A stretch of DNA of 64,000 nt, taken from Acinetobacter soli. GTDB taxonomy: Bacteria > Pseudomonadota > Gammaproteobacteria > Pseudomonadales > Moraxellaceae. Shown here in pieces: positions 18,450 through 27,927 of this stretch. A program made the translations under genes and the position numbers. The notes beneath the pieces are model-generated. The model worked only from the letters and a program-made list of their open reading frames with translations. It was not told the origin of the DNA and did not search any database. The stretch's first letter is position 1. Every line of letters begins with the position of its first letter. The stretch is from contig NZ_BBNM01000005.1 of NCBI RefSeq assembly GCF_000760595.1, positions 124,001 to 188,000 of the forward strand, read 5' to 3'.

Positions 18450-19226
18450 TTATTGTCGTTCAATCTTGATCTCGGTGATCTGTCCCTGCTGCTCACCTTG
18501 CTGAATTTTTTCACGCCAGTGCCAGTGATGATCATCAAGCGTCAGAAAATTTGAGCAGCGTGTGCCGTATACGGGGCTTTGAATAAAGGTCGAAGAGAGC
18601 AGCTCTTCCATCTCAAGGCTAATTCCGGTTTCGGGTAGCCGTGCAGGAATCACCTTGCGTTCATCTTCCAATATATCCCACGCGGCATGCTCTAAAGTTG
18701 CCGCGGGTGTATGCACCTGCATCATAGGTAAAAACTCTTGGGTAAAGCGCTTACGTAAATGTGCTGTTTTTTCCCAGTGCTCCGACATTAAACCGTTGGA
18801 GACCACATAAACGCCTTTGGCCAAAACTTGTGGCGCTTCACCGCGGTTGCTCATATAGACTGCCTGCGTTGCATCACCTAAAAATAGATTAAATCCCGCA
18901 TATGCCTGCTGATGTTGCTCAAGGGTCTTCGCAAAACGGATCGGCGACAGATCTGAGTGTAGAAAATCGGCAATCAATGCCCCACGTGATGTAGGATAGT
19001 GCTGCTGATCTTTGCCATCACGAAAATTGGTCACCACCGCCCAGCGTCCAGATGCTGTAATGCCCATCCATGTCCCACCCGATTGCAGATCTTGACCCGC
19101 AATAATCGGACTATCGGGCCATTGCTTTAAAGACGCAGTGGGACGCGCGTAAAACTCATCACGATTTGAAAGTAAACAGACAGGCGTGTGGTCGAGCACC
19201 TGCCATGCCAAGGCAACAATACACAT
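18450..19226 (-). CDS. NRDE-family (TANGO2-like) protein
   Basis: The 258-residue protein begins MCIVALAW with an invariant Cys2 and contains SNRDEFYARPT at about 20-30, the NRDE signature. The family includes human TANGO2 and bacterial proteins resembling Ntn-type hydrolases with an N-terminal Cys; a role in haem or lipid handling has been suggested for TANGO2. It is convergent with phoX and divergent from lgt. The precise bacterial function is not established. Confidence 0.85.
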   Translation of the reverse strand: MCIVALAWQVLDHTPVCLLSNRDEFYARPTASLKQWPDSPIIAGQDLQSGGTWMGITASGRWAVVTNFRDGKDQQHYPTSRGALIADFLHSDLSPIRFAKTLEQHQQAYAGFNLFLGDATQAVYMSNRGEAPQVLAKGVYVVSNGLMSEHWEKTAHLRKRFTQEFLPMMQVHTPAATLEHAAWDILEDERKVIPARLPETGISLEMEELLSSTFIQSPVYGTRCSNFLTLDDHHWHWREKIQQGEQQGQITEIKIERQ

Positions 19227-19318
19227 GATCTTTTCTCGTCATCTTTACACATTGAATGTACAACATTTTTCTGACATTCCGTTAAAATCTCTGGCAAAGA
19301 TAAAAGCAAGGTACAGGT

Positions 19319-20137
19319 ATGCTCACCTATCCCAATATAGACCCGGTTGCTGTTTCGCTTGGTCCGCTCAAGGTCCATTGGTATGGACTGATGTATTTAC
19401 TGGCATTTTTATGTGCTTGGGGGCTCGCGTCCTATCGTGCAAAACAACGTGATGGCTGGACCTCGGAAATGGTTTCCGATCTGGTCTTTTACGGCGCTCT
19501 CGGCGTGGTGCTGGGTGGACGTGTCGGCTATGTACTGTTTTACGAGTTCGACAAATTTCTTGCCAATCCGATCTGGCTGTTTCAGGTCTGGACAGGCGGT
19601 ATGAGTTTTCACGGCGGCTTTATCGGCGTGATGTTGGCCATGATCTTGTGGTGCCGCAAATACCAGAAAACTTGGTTTGAAACATTGGATTTTATTGCAC
19701 CCTGCGTCCCAACCGGTTTGATGTTTGGTCGTATTGGTAATTTTATTGGGGGCGAGCTGTATGGTCGCGAAGTCCAAGATCCGAACTATCCTTTCGGGAT
19801 GATCTTCCCAACCGATCCGTTTCATCTGGTGCGTCACCCATCCCAAATTTATCAAGCTATTTGTGAAGGCTTATTGCTGTTTATCTTGTTGTGGTGGTTC
19901 AGCTCAAAACCGCGACCACGTATGGCAGTGTCTGCCTTGTTCCTGATGGGATACGGTGTAGCACGCTTTGTGATCGAATTCTTCCGTGAGCCCGATGCAG
20001 ATCAAGGCTTTATTTTGTTTGGATGGATGACCAAAGGTCAGATTCTGACTGTGCCGATGTTACTGATTGGCTTGTGGATGATGTGGTACGCCTACCGCCG
20101 TAAACTTTACGACTGGGGACCACTCAAAACCCGATAA
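19319..20137 (+). CDS. lgt: Phosphatidylglycerol-prolipoprotein diacylglyceryl transferase
   Basis: The 272-residue inner-membrane enzyme transfers diacylglycerol to the lipobox Cys of prolipoproteins. Conserved blocks are YGLMYLLAF, GGMSFHGGFIG with the catalytic-region His, and FGRIGNFIGGELYGR with the essential Arg residues. There are about seven membrane helices. It serves the lipoproteins encoded here, including the two PhoX proteins, the META protein and the one in the leu block. In many relatives thyA follows lgt closely; here two small membrane genes lie between them. Confidence 0.95.
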   Translation: MLTYPNIDPVAVSLGPLKVHWYGLMYLLAFLCAWGLASYRAKQRDGWTSEMVSDLVFYGALGVVLGGRVGYVLFYEFDKFLANPIWLFQVWTGGMSFHGGFIGVMLAMILWCRKYQKTWFETLDFIAPCVPTGLMFGRIGNFIGGELYGREVQDPNYPFGMIFPTDPFHLVRHPSQIYQAICEGLLLFILLWWFSSKPRPRMAVSALFLMGYGVARFVIEFFREPDADQGFILFGWMTKGQILTVPMLLIGLWMMWYAYRRKLYDWGPLKTR

Positions 20138-20156
20138 CATCTTTCGCTTTAATTTT

Positions 20157-20197
20157 AAAGGCGGGTCAAGTCAAGCTTTTCCCGCCTTTGATTTTTT
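20157..20197 (+). terminator. Terminator of lgt
   Basis: AAAGGCGGG (20157-20165) pairs with CCCGCCTTT (20181-20189) and a T run follows. Confidence 0.75.
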
Positions 20198-20237
20198 GTG
20201 GTAAATTCTGCCTATTCTTTTTGAATGATACCTGCAC

Positions 20238-20624
20238 ATGCTTGAATTCTGGTTTGACCCGAACATTTCTCGGATTCAAAAATTTTTCATTCTTCTTCTC
20301 ACCCTCATCGTGGCGATTGCACTGTTTTATCATCAGCCTTTACCACTCGACGTGGTGCTGATGTTTACAGGAACAGGCATAATCTTTCTGATATGTCGCT
20401 ACCTAAAGCTGCATTTTGCTGCGCAAAAGCCAACTGGTTTACTGTATCGCCTGCTGACCTGGATTCCAATTGCACTGATCTTTGCACTGTTGTTTGTAAA
20501 AACCATGAACAATCTGATGTGGTGGGGTATTCAAGGGATTGCCTTTATGGCGCTGGCGGTGTTTATTTTTTCACCGCAGTTTTTATTTAGATCTTCAAAT
20601 TCAGGCGTGAATCCCGATGCTTGA
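20238..20624 (+). CDS. Small tandem membrane protein A (unknown function)
   Basis: I do not recognise a named family. The 128-residue protein has four hydrophobic segments and starts MLEFWFDPNISRIQKF. The next gene encodes a 122-residue protein starting MLDFWYSERITRPIRF with the same four-helix layout, so the two look like a tandem duplication. The genes overlap by eight bases (ATGCTTGA), which implies translational coupling and possibly a heteromer. They lie between lgt and thyA. No catalytic motif is visible. Confidence 0.75.
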   Translation: MLEFWFDPNISRIQKFFILLLTLIVAIALFYHQPLPLDVVLMFTGTGIIFLICRYLKLHFAAQKPTGLLYRLLTWIPIALIFALLFVKTMNNLMWWGIQGIAFMALAVFIFSPQFLFRSSNSGVNPDA

Positions 20625-20985
20625 TTTTTGGTATTCCGAGCGTATCACCCGCCCGATACGTTTTGGATTTTGTATTGTGTTATGCGCAGTGATTTACTGG
20701 CTCTCGCACATACAGCCGCTTAGCCCGAAATATGTCGTGGTCAGCGTTTTGATTGGAATAGTGACGCATATCATTCGCCATAAACGACAACAGATTCATC
20801 ATGATAATCCTTACCGCGAAGGCTTTAACATTTTAGCCAACGTGTTTCCAATTATAGCCCTCATCATTACCATTTCGCTGCTGCCCGACTCATCAAAATG
20901 GATACCGGGCCTGCAAGTATTGGGCTTTAGCGTGCTCGGATTATGCTTGGCCTCTACCGCCCATTATCGTGAGCCACGTAAATAA
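20617..20985 (+). CDS. Small tandem membrane protein B (paralogue of A)
   Basis: The 122-residue protein resembles the preceding one at its start (ML-D/E-FW then a basic segment), in its four hydrophobic helices and in the basic loop between helices two and three (RHKRQQIHH here, RYLKLHFAAQK there). It overlaps the upstream gene by eight bases. The function is unknown. The aromatic-rich start could be a membrane-interface anchor. Confidence 0.75.
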   Translation: MLDFWYSERITRPIRFGFCIVLCAVIYWLSHIQPLSPKYVVVSVLIGIVTHIIRHKRQQIHHDNPYREGFNILANVFPIIALIITISLLPDSSKWIPGLQVLGFSVLGLCLASTAHYREPRK

Positions 20986-21095
20986 CGCAGGCAAGATTGT
21001 TTGCTGTTCTTTGAAGGCAAAAACGGCTAAAATTTGCAGTCGATTGAAACTTGTTGTCGCTTAGTCAAGCGGCGACTATACGATTAGAGAGAACC

Positions 21096-21938
21096 ATGCG
21101 CACCTACTTAAACCTTTTACAACATATCCTAGACAATGGCGGCGATAAAGGTGACCGTACAGGGACAGGAACACGTTCTGTATTTGGTCATCAGATGCGC
21201 TTTGACCTCAGCCAAGGCTTTCCTCTGCTCACCACCAAAAAAGTACACTTTCGTTCGATTGTGATTGAACTGTTGTGGTTTCTAAAAGGTGATACCAACG
21301 TACAGTACCTCAAGGACAACAAAGTCAGCATTTGGGACGAATGGGCGACAGCTGAGCAAACCGCGCGTTTTGGTCGCCCAGAAGGCGAGCTTGGCCCGGT
21401 GTATGGTCATCAGTGGCGTAATTTTGGCGCCAGCAAAAATGCAGATGGCAGCTATAACCAAGACGGATTTGATCAGATTTCATGGTTAGTCAATGAAATT
21501 AAAACCAATCCGAACTCACGCCGCTTGATTGTATCTGGCTGGAATCCAAATGAAGCCGGACAGGTCGCACTGCCACCGTGCCACACGTTGTTTCAGTTTT
21601 TTGTACAAGACAATAAATTGTCGTGTCAGTTATATCAGCGCAGTGCCGACGTATTTTTGGGTGTGCCGTTTAATATTGCCAGTTATGCACTCCTTACCCA
21701 CATGATTGCGCAAGTCTGTGGCCTCGGCGTGGGAGATTTTGTCTGGACAGGTGGCGATACACATTTATATGCCAACCATTTTGAACAGGCCAAACTGCAA
21801 CTCACCCGTGAACCGTTACCACTTTGTCAGCTTAAATTAAACCCCGAAATTACCGACCTGTTTGATTTTAAATTTGAAGATATCGAGATTGTTGACTACC
21901 AGTCTCATCCTGCAATCAAAGCACCTGTCGCTGTATAA
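21096..21938 (+). CDS. thyA: Thymidylate synthase
   Basis: The 280-residue enzyme methylates dUMP to dTMP using methylenetetrahydrofolate. The catalytic Cys162 lies in [23 protein letters not shown] near 21-31 and [14 protein letters not shown] match the family. The start is ATG 21096 ([12 protein letters not shown]), preceded by AGAGAG; an in-frame TTG-type extension to 21051 is rejected. It is followed after 12 bases by folA, which regenerates its folate cofactor, a common pairing. Confidence 0.97.
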   Translation: MRTYLNLLQHILDNGGDKGDRTGTGTRSVFGHQMRFDLSQGFPLLTTKKVHFRSIVIELLWFLKGDTNVQYLKDNKVSIWDEWATAEQTARFGRPEGELGPVYGHQWRNFGASKNADGSYNQDGFDQISWLVNEIKTNPNSRRLIVSGWNPNEAGQVALPPCHTLFQFFVQDNKLSCQLYQRSADVFLGVPFNIASYALLTHMIAQVCGLGVGDFVWTGGDTHLYANHFEQAKLQLTREPLPLCQLKLNPEITDLFDFKFEDIEIVDYQSHPAIKAPVAV

Positions 21939-21950
21939 GGAAAGCAATTA

Positions 21951-22460
21951 ATGGCATTTCAAGGCTTAGAAGTGGTTCACGTGGTGGCCATGGATCAAAA
22001 ACAGTGTATTGGTCAAGGTAATGCATTGCCGTGGCATATTCCTGCCGATCTCAAGCACTTTAAAGCAATTACCCAAGGTGGCGTGGTGGTTATGGGGCGT
22101 AAGACACTTGAATCGATGGGGCGCGCATTGCCCAACCGCAGTAATTGGGTGATTACCCGCGATGTAAACTGGTCATTCGCAGGTACACATGTAGCACATA
22201 GTATTGAAGCCGCTTTAGAAGGTGCTGCCCAAGAGGCAAAAGCCGCGAATCAGCGTGCGCTCTTTATTATTGGCGGGGGAGAAATCTTTAGTCAGACACT
22301 GGATATTGCCGACCGGCTTGAGCTGACGCATGTCGAGCTTGATGTGCAAGGTGATGCATTTTATCCAGACCGACCTGCTGCCTTTAAAAAAATTGCCAGT
22401 GAATCACATATTGATGACAAAACAGGTATTGCGTTTGAGTTCGCAAGTTACCGAAAATAA
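21951..22460 (+). CDS. folA: Dihydrofolate reductase
   Basis: The 169-residue enzyme reduces dihydrofolate with NADPH and is the trimethoprim target. Motifs are IGQGNALPWHIPADL with catalytic Asp33, VVMGRKTLESMG, and FIIGGGEIFSQ. An AAGGAA ribosome site lies about nine bases before the ATG. It is a few bases downstream of thyA on the same transcript, fitting the shared folate cycle. Confidence 0.96.
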   Translation: MAFQGLEVVHVVAMDQKQCIGQGNALPWHIPADLKHFKAITQGGVVVMGRKTLESMGRALPNRSNWVITRDVNWSFAGTHVAHSIEAALEGAAQEAKAANQRALFIIGGGEIFSQTLDIADRLELTHVELDVQGDAFYPDRPAAFKKIASESHIDDKTGIAFEFASYRK

Positions 22461-22486
22461 AGGCAATCCCTAGCTGATTGTTGGTT

Positions 22487-23545
22487 ATGCATACAACTGG
22501 AAAAAAAGAATTTTTACATGCCCTAGGGATGGGGCTTTTACATATGATTTTCAGTGTTTTTGTGATCTGCTCAAGTATTTGGGTGTGTGCAGCACTCTGG
22601 ATTCAGCAACCTTTTGGATGGCTAGGTAGTCGAATTCTCATCGGGATCTGGATTGTTTTTGCCCTTAGCGTATTGGGGATTTATATCAGTCAGCATATTT
22701 TAGGGCGCGGTAAAGATATCGTGCTGTACATGCTGGCATTCTTAGTTGCACTCCTGTGGTATTTTTCATTGGCGCCCGCGCAAAATCGTGATTGGGACCC
22801 TGAGGTCGCTCGGCTACTAGATTACCAACGCCAAGGAGATCAGATTACCCTGCACAATGTACGAAATTTTGACTGGCAACCTGATGGCCAGTATACCGAA
22901 CGCTGGGAAACTCGCCATTACAACCTGAATCAGCTTCGAGGGGTCAATATCATTACCTCATACTGGATGGGCCCGCAAATTGCCCATACCTTGGTGAGCT
23001 TTGATTTCGAACAGCAAAAACCGCTGGTGTTTTCCATCGAAATCCGTAAGGAAAAAAATGAGAACTTTTCGGCAATTGGTGGTTTTTTTCGGCAGTTTGA
23101 ATTGAGCCTAGTCGCAGCCGATGAAAAAGATATTGTGTATACCCGCAGCAATGTTCGCCATGAACAGGTCTATCTGTTTCCTGTTCAGGTATCTAAAGAG
23201 CAAGCCAAGGCTTTATTTTTGGAATACCTTAAAACCTCAGATGAACTACGGGCAACACCAAAATGGTACAACACCCTGACCAGTAACTGCACCACCTTGG
23301 TTTTTGATATGGCACAAGCCATCAATCCAGATGAACTTCCTAAAGATTATCGCTTACTGGCGTCGGGATACCTACCAAACTACTTATATGACTTAAATGT
23401 ACTCAGTCATGACTACAGCATTGCCAAGTGGTATCAGATGGCTTACATCAATGAACGGGCAGCCGAGTATGAGAAATTCAAACACCAAAACAGTCTAAAT
23501 TTCTCAGAAGTGATTCGTTATGGTATTCCACAGCCGAAGCAGTGA
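22487..23545 (+). CDS. DUF4105 / Lnb-type membrane protein
   Basis: The protein has 352 residues from ATG 22487 (a TTG at 22478 would add three). Three hydrophobic helices occupy roughly the first 100 residues, then a periplasmic domain follows. NYNLNQLRGVNIITSYWMG, VRHEQVYLFPVQ and the late TLTSNCTTLVFDMA segment match the DUF4105/Lnb N-terminal periplasmic domain, a papain-like fold whose Cys (in SNCTT) is a candidate nucleophile. The biological role is unknown. It follows folA by 26 bases and may share its transcript. Confidence 0.78.
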   Translation: MHTTGKKEFLHALGMGLLHMIFSVFVICSSIWVCAALWIQQPFGWLGSRILIGIWIVFALSVLGIYISQHILGRGKDIVLYMLAFLVALLWYFSLAPAQNRDWDPEVARLLDYQRQGDQITLHNVRNFDWQPDGQYTERWETRHYNLNQLRGVNIITSYWMGPQIAHTLVSFDFEQQKPLVFSIEIRKEKNENFSAIGGFFRQFELSLVAADEKDIVYTRSNVRHEQVYLFPVQVSKEQAKALFLEYLKTSDELRATPKWYNTLTSNCTTLVFDMAQAINPDELPKDYRLLASGYLPNYLYDLNVLSHDYSIAKWYQMAYINERAAEYEKFKHQNSLNFSEVIRYGIPQPKQ

Positions 23546-23751
23546 CACCTCAATCTTCGAGGATTACCCCGTTCTTCAACCCGATTATGCTGTATATTTT
23601 TTCTTAATGATCGAGAATCGATCGGGTTAGATTTTGTCTCATCATCTCGTAAAATAAGCTTACACAATCACACGCTTTTCTACTCGATGTATCTACATTG
23701 ATTTGTTTTGCTACTGCTCAAGAACAAGTTGTGAAGCAAAGAGACATCAAC
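23546..23751. other. Intergenic region before the META lipoprotein
   Basis: Roughly 200 bases contain an AACCCGAT near 23578 and a complementary ATCGGGTT near 23623, separated by a loop of about 40 bases that includes a TTTTTT run. It could act as a weak terminator for the DUF4105 gene, but the loop is too long to be confident. No open frame or RNA gene is evident. Confidence 0.3.
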
Positions 23752-24240
23752 ATGATCAAAACATGGCTAACAGGGACTTGCCTGTGTGCAAGCGTGCTTT
23801 TTACCGGATGTGCGGTAACCCCTTCGACATCATCAACTGATTCTACGACCAAAACAGCTGTAACCTCTAGCAGTAGCGCCAATGCGAGCACGGCCAATGT
23901 ACTGCTTGATCGCAACTGGACGGCTACTGAAATTAATGGCTTTCAAATTAGCACTCAGGTCGCGAATAAACCGAGTTTGAAATTTGATTCAAAAACACAG
24001 CGATTTAGCGGTACAGATGGATGTAATCGTATGATGGGAAGTTTTAAGGCAGACGCCGAATCACTTCAATTGGGCGCTGCGGCATCGACCAAGATGATGT
24101 GTCCAAATACGGATCAAAACATCAGTGTGCAATATCAGCAAGCACTTACAAACGTATCGCGTTACCGAGCAAGCCCTGAACATCTCATTCTGATGGATCA
24201 AAGCGGACGTATTGTGATGGCTCTCGATGCATCAAAATAA
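23752..24240 (+). CDS. META-domain (HslJ-like) lipoprotein
   Basis: The 162-residue protein has a type II signal ending in the lipobox FTGC (Cys20), a Ser/Thr-rich linker (about 25-55), and a META domain with NWTATEINGF, FSGTDGCNRMMGSF and the KMMCPN segment. META/HslJ proteins are linked to heat or novobiocin tolerance in Escherichia coli, but their molecular role is unclear. The start at 23752 is preferred over an upstream frame because it places the signal peptide at the N-terminus. Confidence 0.85.
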   Translation: MIKTWLTGTCLCASVLFTGCAVTPSTSSTDSTTKTAVTSSSSANASTANVLLDRNWTATEINGFQISTQVANKPSLKFDSKTQRFSGTDGCNRMMGSFKADAESLQLGAAASTKMMCPNTDQNISVQYQQALTNVSRYRASPEHLILMDQSGRIVMALDASK

Positions 24241-24346
24241 AGACATTGTGTCTTATGGTCTTTTAATTGAGCAGGTCGCCTCAATATAGATTGTACGTAA
24301 ACGAAAAAACGTGATATTAAAACCCTTTGCTATTTCGAGGAAAACC

Positions 24347-24868
24347 ATGCAACAGGCATTATTTGGCGGCGGATGTTTCTGGTGTACTGAAGCAGTATTC
24401 TTACAAATCCGTGGCATCGAAAAAGTTGTCAGCGGTTATGCAGGCGGTGATACACAAAATCCGACCTACGAACAAGTCTGCACAGGTGAGACCAATCACG
24501 CAGAAGTGATTTTGGTGGATTTTGATGAAACACAGGTTAGCTACGACGATTTACTACACGTGTTTTTTGCTATCCACGATCCAACCACGCTGAACCGTCA
24601 AGGCAACGATATCGGTACGCAGTATCGTTCTGTCATTTATTATTTTGACGAGCAACAAAAAGCAGATGCAGAAAAACTCATTCAAGAGTTAAAAGCCGAA
24701 GGCATGAATGTAGTCACCGAGCTCAGCCCAGTACCTACTTTTTATGCGGCTGAAGATTATCATCAAGATTTCTACACCAAGAATCCGTCTCAAGGCTTTT
24801 GTAATTTTGCAATTCCTCCAAAAATTGCTAAATTACGTAGCAAATTTCAGTCTTTACTTAAGGCCTGA
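24347..24868 (+). CDS. msrA: Peptide methionine sulfoxide reductase MsrA
   Basis: The 173-residue enzyme repairs the S-epimer of oxidised methionine. Catalytic Cys10 is in the FGGGCFWC motif and [19 protein letters not shown] is the family core. The start at 24347 has a GAGG site six bases before it. It ends beside a perfect terminator shared with the convergent exbD. Confidence 0.96.
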   Translation: MQQALFGGGCFWCTEAVFLQIRGIEKVVSGYAGGDTQNPTYEQVCTGETNHAEVILVDFDETQVSYDDLLHVFFAIHDPTTLNRQGNDIGTQYRSVIYYFDEQQKADAEKLIQELKAEGMNVVTELSPVPTFYAAEDYHQDFYTKNPSQGFCNFAIPPKIAKLRSKFQSLLKA

Positions 24869-24872
24869 ACAA

Positions 24873-24902
24873 AAAAAAGCAACTCGATCGAGTTGCTTTT
24901 TT
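24873..24902. terminator. Bidirectional terminator (msrA / exbD)
   Basis: A complete palindrome, GCAACTCGATCGAGTTGC, is flanked by A and T runs. It sits between convergent genes and can terminate both. Confidence 0.88.
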
Positions 24903-24923
24903 ATTGCGCTCAATCTAGAGCGT

Positions 24924-25328
24924 TTAATTTTCACTGACAAAAGCAATATCGCTGAGTCCGGCTCCACTCGCACGAGACATCACTTGTGCCACAGTATCAT
25001 AACGTGAGGCTTTATCGGCTTTTAGCATAACTGTCGGCTTTTGCGCCTGCTGGCCTGCCTCTTGAAAACGCTGATTAAGCTCATCTAACGTAATGGTTTC
25101 TTGCCCCCAAGAGACATCACCATTGGCATTGATGCTAATGGTAATCTCTTTCGGTGGCGGTGGCTGAATCTCAGCCGTGGTTTTTGGCAAACTTAATGGT
25201 ACCGATGGGTTTGCAACCGTTGCTGTGACCAAAAAGATGATCATCAGTACCAACATGATGTCAATTAACGGAATGAGATTCATCTCATTCATGCCACTGT
25301 CGTGGTCTTCACCCAATTGAAATGCCAT
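24924..25328 (-). CDS. exbD: Biopolymer transport protein ExbD
   Basis: The 134-residue protein has a single membrane helix containing the proton-path Asp23 (NLIPLIDIMLVLMIIFLV) and a periplasmic domain rich in PPPP and ITISIN motifs. With ExbB and TonB it converts the proton gradient into energy for outer-membrane receptors such as PiuA. It overlaps exbB by one base (TAATG). It is the last gene of tonB-exbB-exbD. Confidence 0.95.
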   Translation of the reverse strand: MAFQLGEDHDSGMNEMNLIPLIDIMLVLMIIFLVTATVANPSVPLSLPKTTAEIQPPPPKEITISINANGDVSWGQETITLDELNQRFQEAGQQAQKPTVMLKADKASRYDTVAQVMSRASGAGLSDIAFVSEN

Positions 25329-25951
25329 TAAGCCTGACCTCCAGCAAAGCTTTGTTGCGCTGTCTTCACTTCAGTTTTGTGTTCAGCAGATTCTTGCTGC
25401 AACATGGTATCGATCAGCAAGCTATGAGCCTGATCTTGTAAATCATGTGCTAAACCGCGGTTGTAACGTACACAGATGTTGTATGCCAATACCGCAGGAA
25501 TCGCAACAGCCAGACCTAAACCGGTCATGATCAGCGCTTCACCTACCGGTGTCGCAACTTGAGCCAACCCTGCTTGTCCGCTTTTACCTACTGCCACCAG
25601 CGCATGGAAGATTCCCCAAACCGTACCAAACAGGCCGACAAACGGTGCCAAAGAGGCAATGGTACCGAGTACTGCAACGCCTTTTTCTGCACTGGATTTT
25701 TCAGCAGAAATCTGACGCAGTAATGCCTGCTCTGCCACTGCCTTACGCTGCTCGAAGGTCAAGTGAACAAACTTGGCTTTCAGACTGCTCAGTGCTTTAG
25801 CGAGTTGAGCATAAGCTTGTTGTTTTAATTGGCGGGTTCCCATCAAACGTAAGATAAGAATCGTCCAGGTTGCAATCGACATTGCCAAAAGCACGAAGTA
25901 CAGTGTTTTGCTGACTGCATCTGCATGTTGCCAATAAACTGAAAAGTTCAT
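25328..25951 (-). CDS. exbB: Biopolymer transport protein ExbB
   Basis: The 207-residue MotA/TolQ/ExbB-family protein has three membrane helices. The conserved stretch APFVGLFGTVWGIFHAL lies at about 101-117, and GEALIMTGLGLAVAIPAVLAYN follows. It has a CAGGAG ribosome site and lies 19 bases downstream of tonB. Confidence 0.95.
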   Translation of the reverse strand: MNFSVYWQHADAVSKTLYFVLLAMSIATWTILILRLMGTRQLKQQAYAQLAKALSSLKAKFVHLTFEQRKAVAEQALLRQISAEKSSAEKGVAVLGTIASLAPFVGLFGTVWGIFHALVAVGKSGQAGLAQVATPVGEALIMTGLGLAVAIPAVLAYNICVRYNRGLAHDLQDQAHSLLIDTMLQQESAEHKTEVKTAQQSFAGGQA

Positions 25952-25970
25952 ACTCGAACTCCTGAAAATG

Positions 25971-26753
25971 TTAGCCGTTAGGATTTAATGTTAAGTCAAA
26001 GGGTTGCTCAGCACGAATAGGGTAAGCAACACCATTTTCTTTATACGGTTTAAATTTTGCACTACGTACCGCACGCAGAATCTTGTCATCAAGCGCAGGC
26101 ACACCACTACTACGGGTAATCCGCGCATTGATAATCTTGCCAGTTTCGTCCGCCTCAATCATCACCACAATACTGCGTGTTTGACCTTGCAAATCACGGT
26201 TGGTATATGAAGGACGCGGCGTACGACTCCACTGCACCCCAGCACCGCCAATCGATACACTCTTTGGTGACGGGTCGCGGTTCACCTGCGGCTGTGCAGC
26301 AGGTTGAGGCTTGGCTTTTTCAACAACCTTTTCCGTAACGGTGGTGGTTGTCGTCACTGGTTTGAAGTCTACCTGTGGCTCAGTTTTCACCACTTGTTTT
26401 GGCGTTTCTGCTTGCTTGACCTGTTGAACCTTTTCGACTTTTTTCGGTGGTGGTGCAACTTTCTCTACCACCTTGACTTCCTTCACCTCTTTTTTCGGCT
26501 TAGGTTGCTCTTTTTTCGGTTCAGGCTTTGGTTCAGGTGGGCGCGGCGGCGGTGCTTGAATTTTTACAAAGCGCACATTGAGTGGTTTTTGTTCAATGGG
26601 TTTGAGTTCTGGGCTTTTCATCTGGTTGACAGCCCATAACACTCCCGCATGACCAATCACAACCGCGACAAGTGCAGTGATGACTTTTTTCTTCATCGGA
26701 TTGGGAGAATTCGGAGGTGTAGAATTCATCGATAGTGCAGGAGATTGACTCAT
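25971..26753 (-). CDS. tonB: TonB energy transducer
   Basis: The 260-residue protein has an N-terminal membrane anchor (about 21-45), then a long Pro/Lys/Glu-rich periplasm-spanning region (PKPEPKKEQPKPKKE-like, about 70-160). The C-terminal TonB domain includes QGQTRSIVVMIEADETGKI, SSGVPALDDKILRAVRS and FKPYKENG. It transmits force from ExbBD to TonB-dependent receptors. The start at 26753 has only a weak ribosome site; an internal Met at residue 9 is an alternative. Fur regulation is plausible from a nearby box. Confidence 0.93.
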   Translation of the reverse strand: MSQSPALSMNSTPPNSPNPMKKKVITALVAVVIGHAGVLWAVNQMKSPELKPIEQKPLNVRFVKIQAPPPRPPEPKPEPKKEQPKPKKEVKEVKVVEKVAPPPKKVEKVQQVKQAETPKQVVKTEPQVDFKPVTTTTTVTEKVVEKAKPQPAAQPQVNRDPSPKSVSIGGAGVQWSRTPRPSYTNRDLQGQTRSIVVMIEADETGKIINARITRSSGVPALDDKILRAVRSAKFKPYKENGVAYPIRAEQPFDLTLNPNG

Positions 26754-26851
26754 AAGAATCTAATTACCTATTTGAGAAGCAATTCACAATCACAACATGT
26801 CATCGCGATACAGCTTATCGGTTCAAACAATTAAAGTATCGCAATAATAAA

Positions 26852-26866
26852 TGAGAAGTGTTTTCA
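26852..26866. promoter_or_regulatory. Candidate Fur box upstream of tonB
   Basis: TGAGAAGTGTTTTCA matches the 7-1-7 Fur pattern TGATAATnATTATCA at 10 of 14 positions. It lies about 100 bases before the tonB start. tonB-exbBD operons are commonly Fur-regulated, which supports the call, but the match is moderate. The rest of the 300-base gap shows only AT-rich sequence and the purU terminator. Confidence 0.45.
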
Positions 26867-27020
26867 TTTTCAACTGTTTTTTTTCACATTCAAAAGATCT
26901 ACTGAAATTTCAATATTTCTCATTTGATTGGAAAATGCGATACACCCTCTTTATATCAAGATGCATGACTGGTACAACACCCTTTAAATGAAATGCTATA
27001 TCATAACATCAATAAGATTA

Positions 27021-27049
27021 AAAAAAGTATGCGGCATGCATACTTTTTT
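27021..27049 (-). terminator. Terminator of purU
   Basis: A stem with six A, GTATGC, loop GGCAT, then GCATAC and six T lies about 11 bases past the purU stop on the reverse strand. Confidence 0.85.
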
Positions 27050-27060
27050 AGGAAATAAAC

Positions 27061-27927
27061 TTATTGAAACACGACAGTTTTGTTGCCATCGACAATAATT
27101 CGATCTTCTAAGTGCCATTTGACTGCACGTGCCAGTACGTTACGCTCAACATCTTGGCCCAGCTCGCGTAATTGCTCAACAGTAAAGTCATGATTGACAC
27201 GCTCGACATCTTGTTCAATGATCGGCCCCTGATCCAAATCCGCAGTCACGTAGTGAGCAGTTGCACCAATCAGCTTCACCCCTTTTTCATGCGCTTGCTT
27301 GTACGGATTTGCCCCTACAAATGCAGGCAAGAACGAGTGATGAATATTAATAATTTTCATCTCCCAGTTTTCAACAAAAGTCTCATCTAGGATTTGCATG
27401 TAACGTGCAAGGACTAACAAGTCATTGCCCTGCATCAATTCATCAATTTTGGCGTACGCTTCGCGTTTGTTTTCCTTGTTGACGGGTACCACTTCAAATG
27501 GAATACCAAAGTTTTCCACGGCCTCACGTAAATCTTCGTGATTTGAAATGACTTTAGTAATTTCACACGGTAAACCACCGCGCGCATGACGCCAAAGCAA
27601 TTCAAGTAAGGCATGATCCACTTTCGATACCAAAACACCCACTTTTTTCAGATCGTTGACAAATGCCAAACGCCATTGCATGTTGTAGCGCTCTGCAACA
27701 TTGGCCGAAAAAGTCTGAATCAAGGTATCCTTACGACTTTGTAAATGTTCTAACTCAAACTCAACACGCATGAAGTAACGTCCGCCTTGAGCCTCTGTAG
27801 CGTATTGATCAAGTGCGGTAATATTTGCTCCCTGATGATACAAAAAGCTCGATACAGCTTGCACGATCCCGGGCCTGTCTTCACAAGTAATCAGTAGACG
27901 TGCTGTATTGGCAGTAGTGGTGTTCAT
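27061..27927 (-). CDS. purU: Formyltetrahydrofolate deformylase
   Basis: The 288-residue enzyme hydrolyses 10-formyl-THF to formate and THF, balancing one-carbon pools and feeding PurT. An N-terminal ACT domain (LLITCEDRPGIVQAVSSFL, about 11-29) precedes a formyltransferase-fold domain with INIHHSFLPAFVGANPY and GATAHYVTADLDQGPII containing the catalytic His and Asp. It is a single gene with its own terminator. Confidence 0.95.
   Translation of the reverse strand: MNTTTANTARLLITCEDRPGIVQAVSSFLYHQGANITALDQYATEAQGGRYFMRVEFELEHLQSRKDTLIQTFSANVAERYNMQWRLAFVNDLKKVGVLVSKVDHALLELLWRHARGGLPCEITKVISNHEDLREAVENFGIPFEVVPVNKENKREAYAKIDELMQGNDLLVLARYMQILDETFVENWEMKIINIHHSFLPAFVGANPYKQAHEKGVKLIGATAHYVTADLDQGPIIEQDVERVNHDFTVEQLRELGQDVERNVLARAVKWHLEDRIIVDGNKTVVFQ

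Noticed and set aside
26304..26639. 111-residue plus-strand frame rich in Phe, Leu, Trp and Arg inside tonB
   Set aside because: It is the antisense reading of the Pro/Lys/Glu-rich region of TonB and not a plausible protein.
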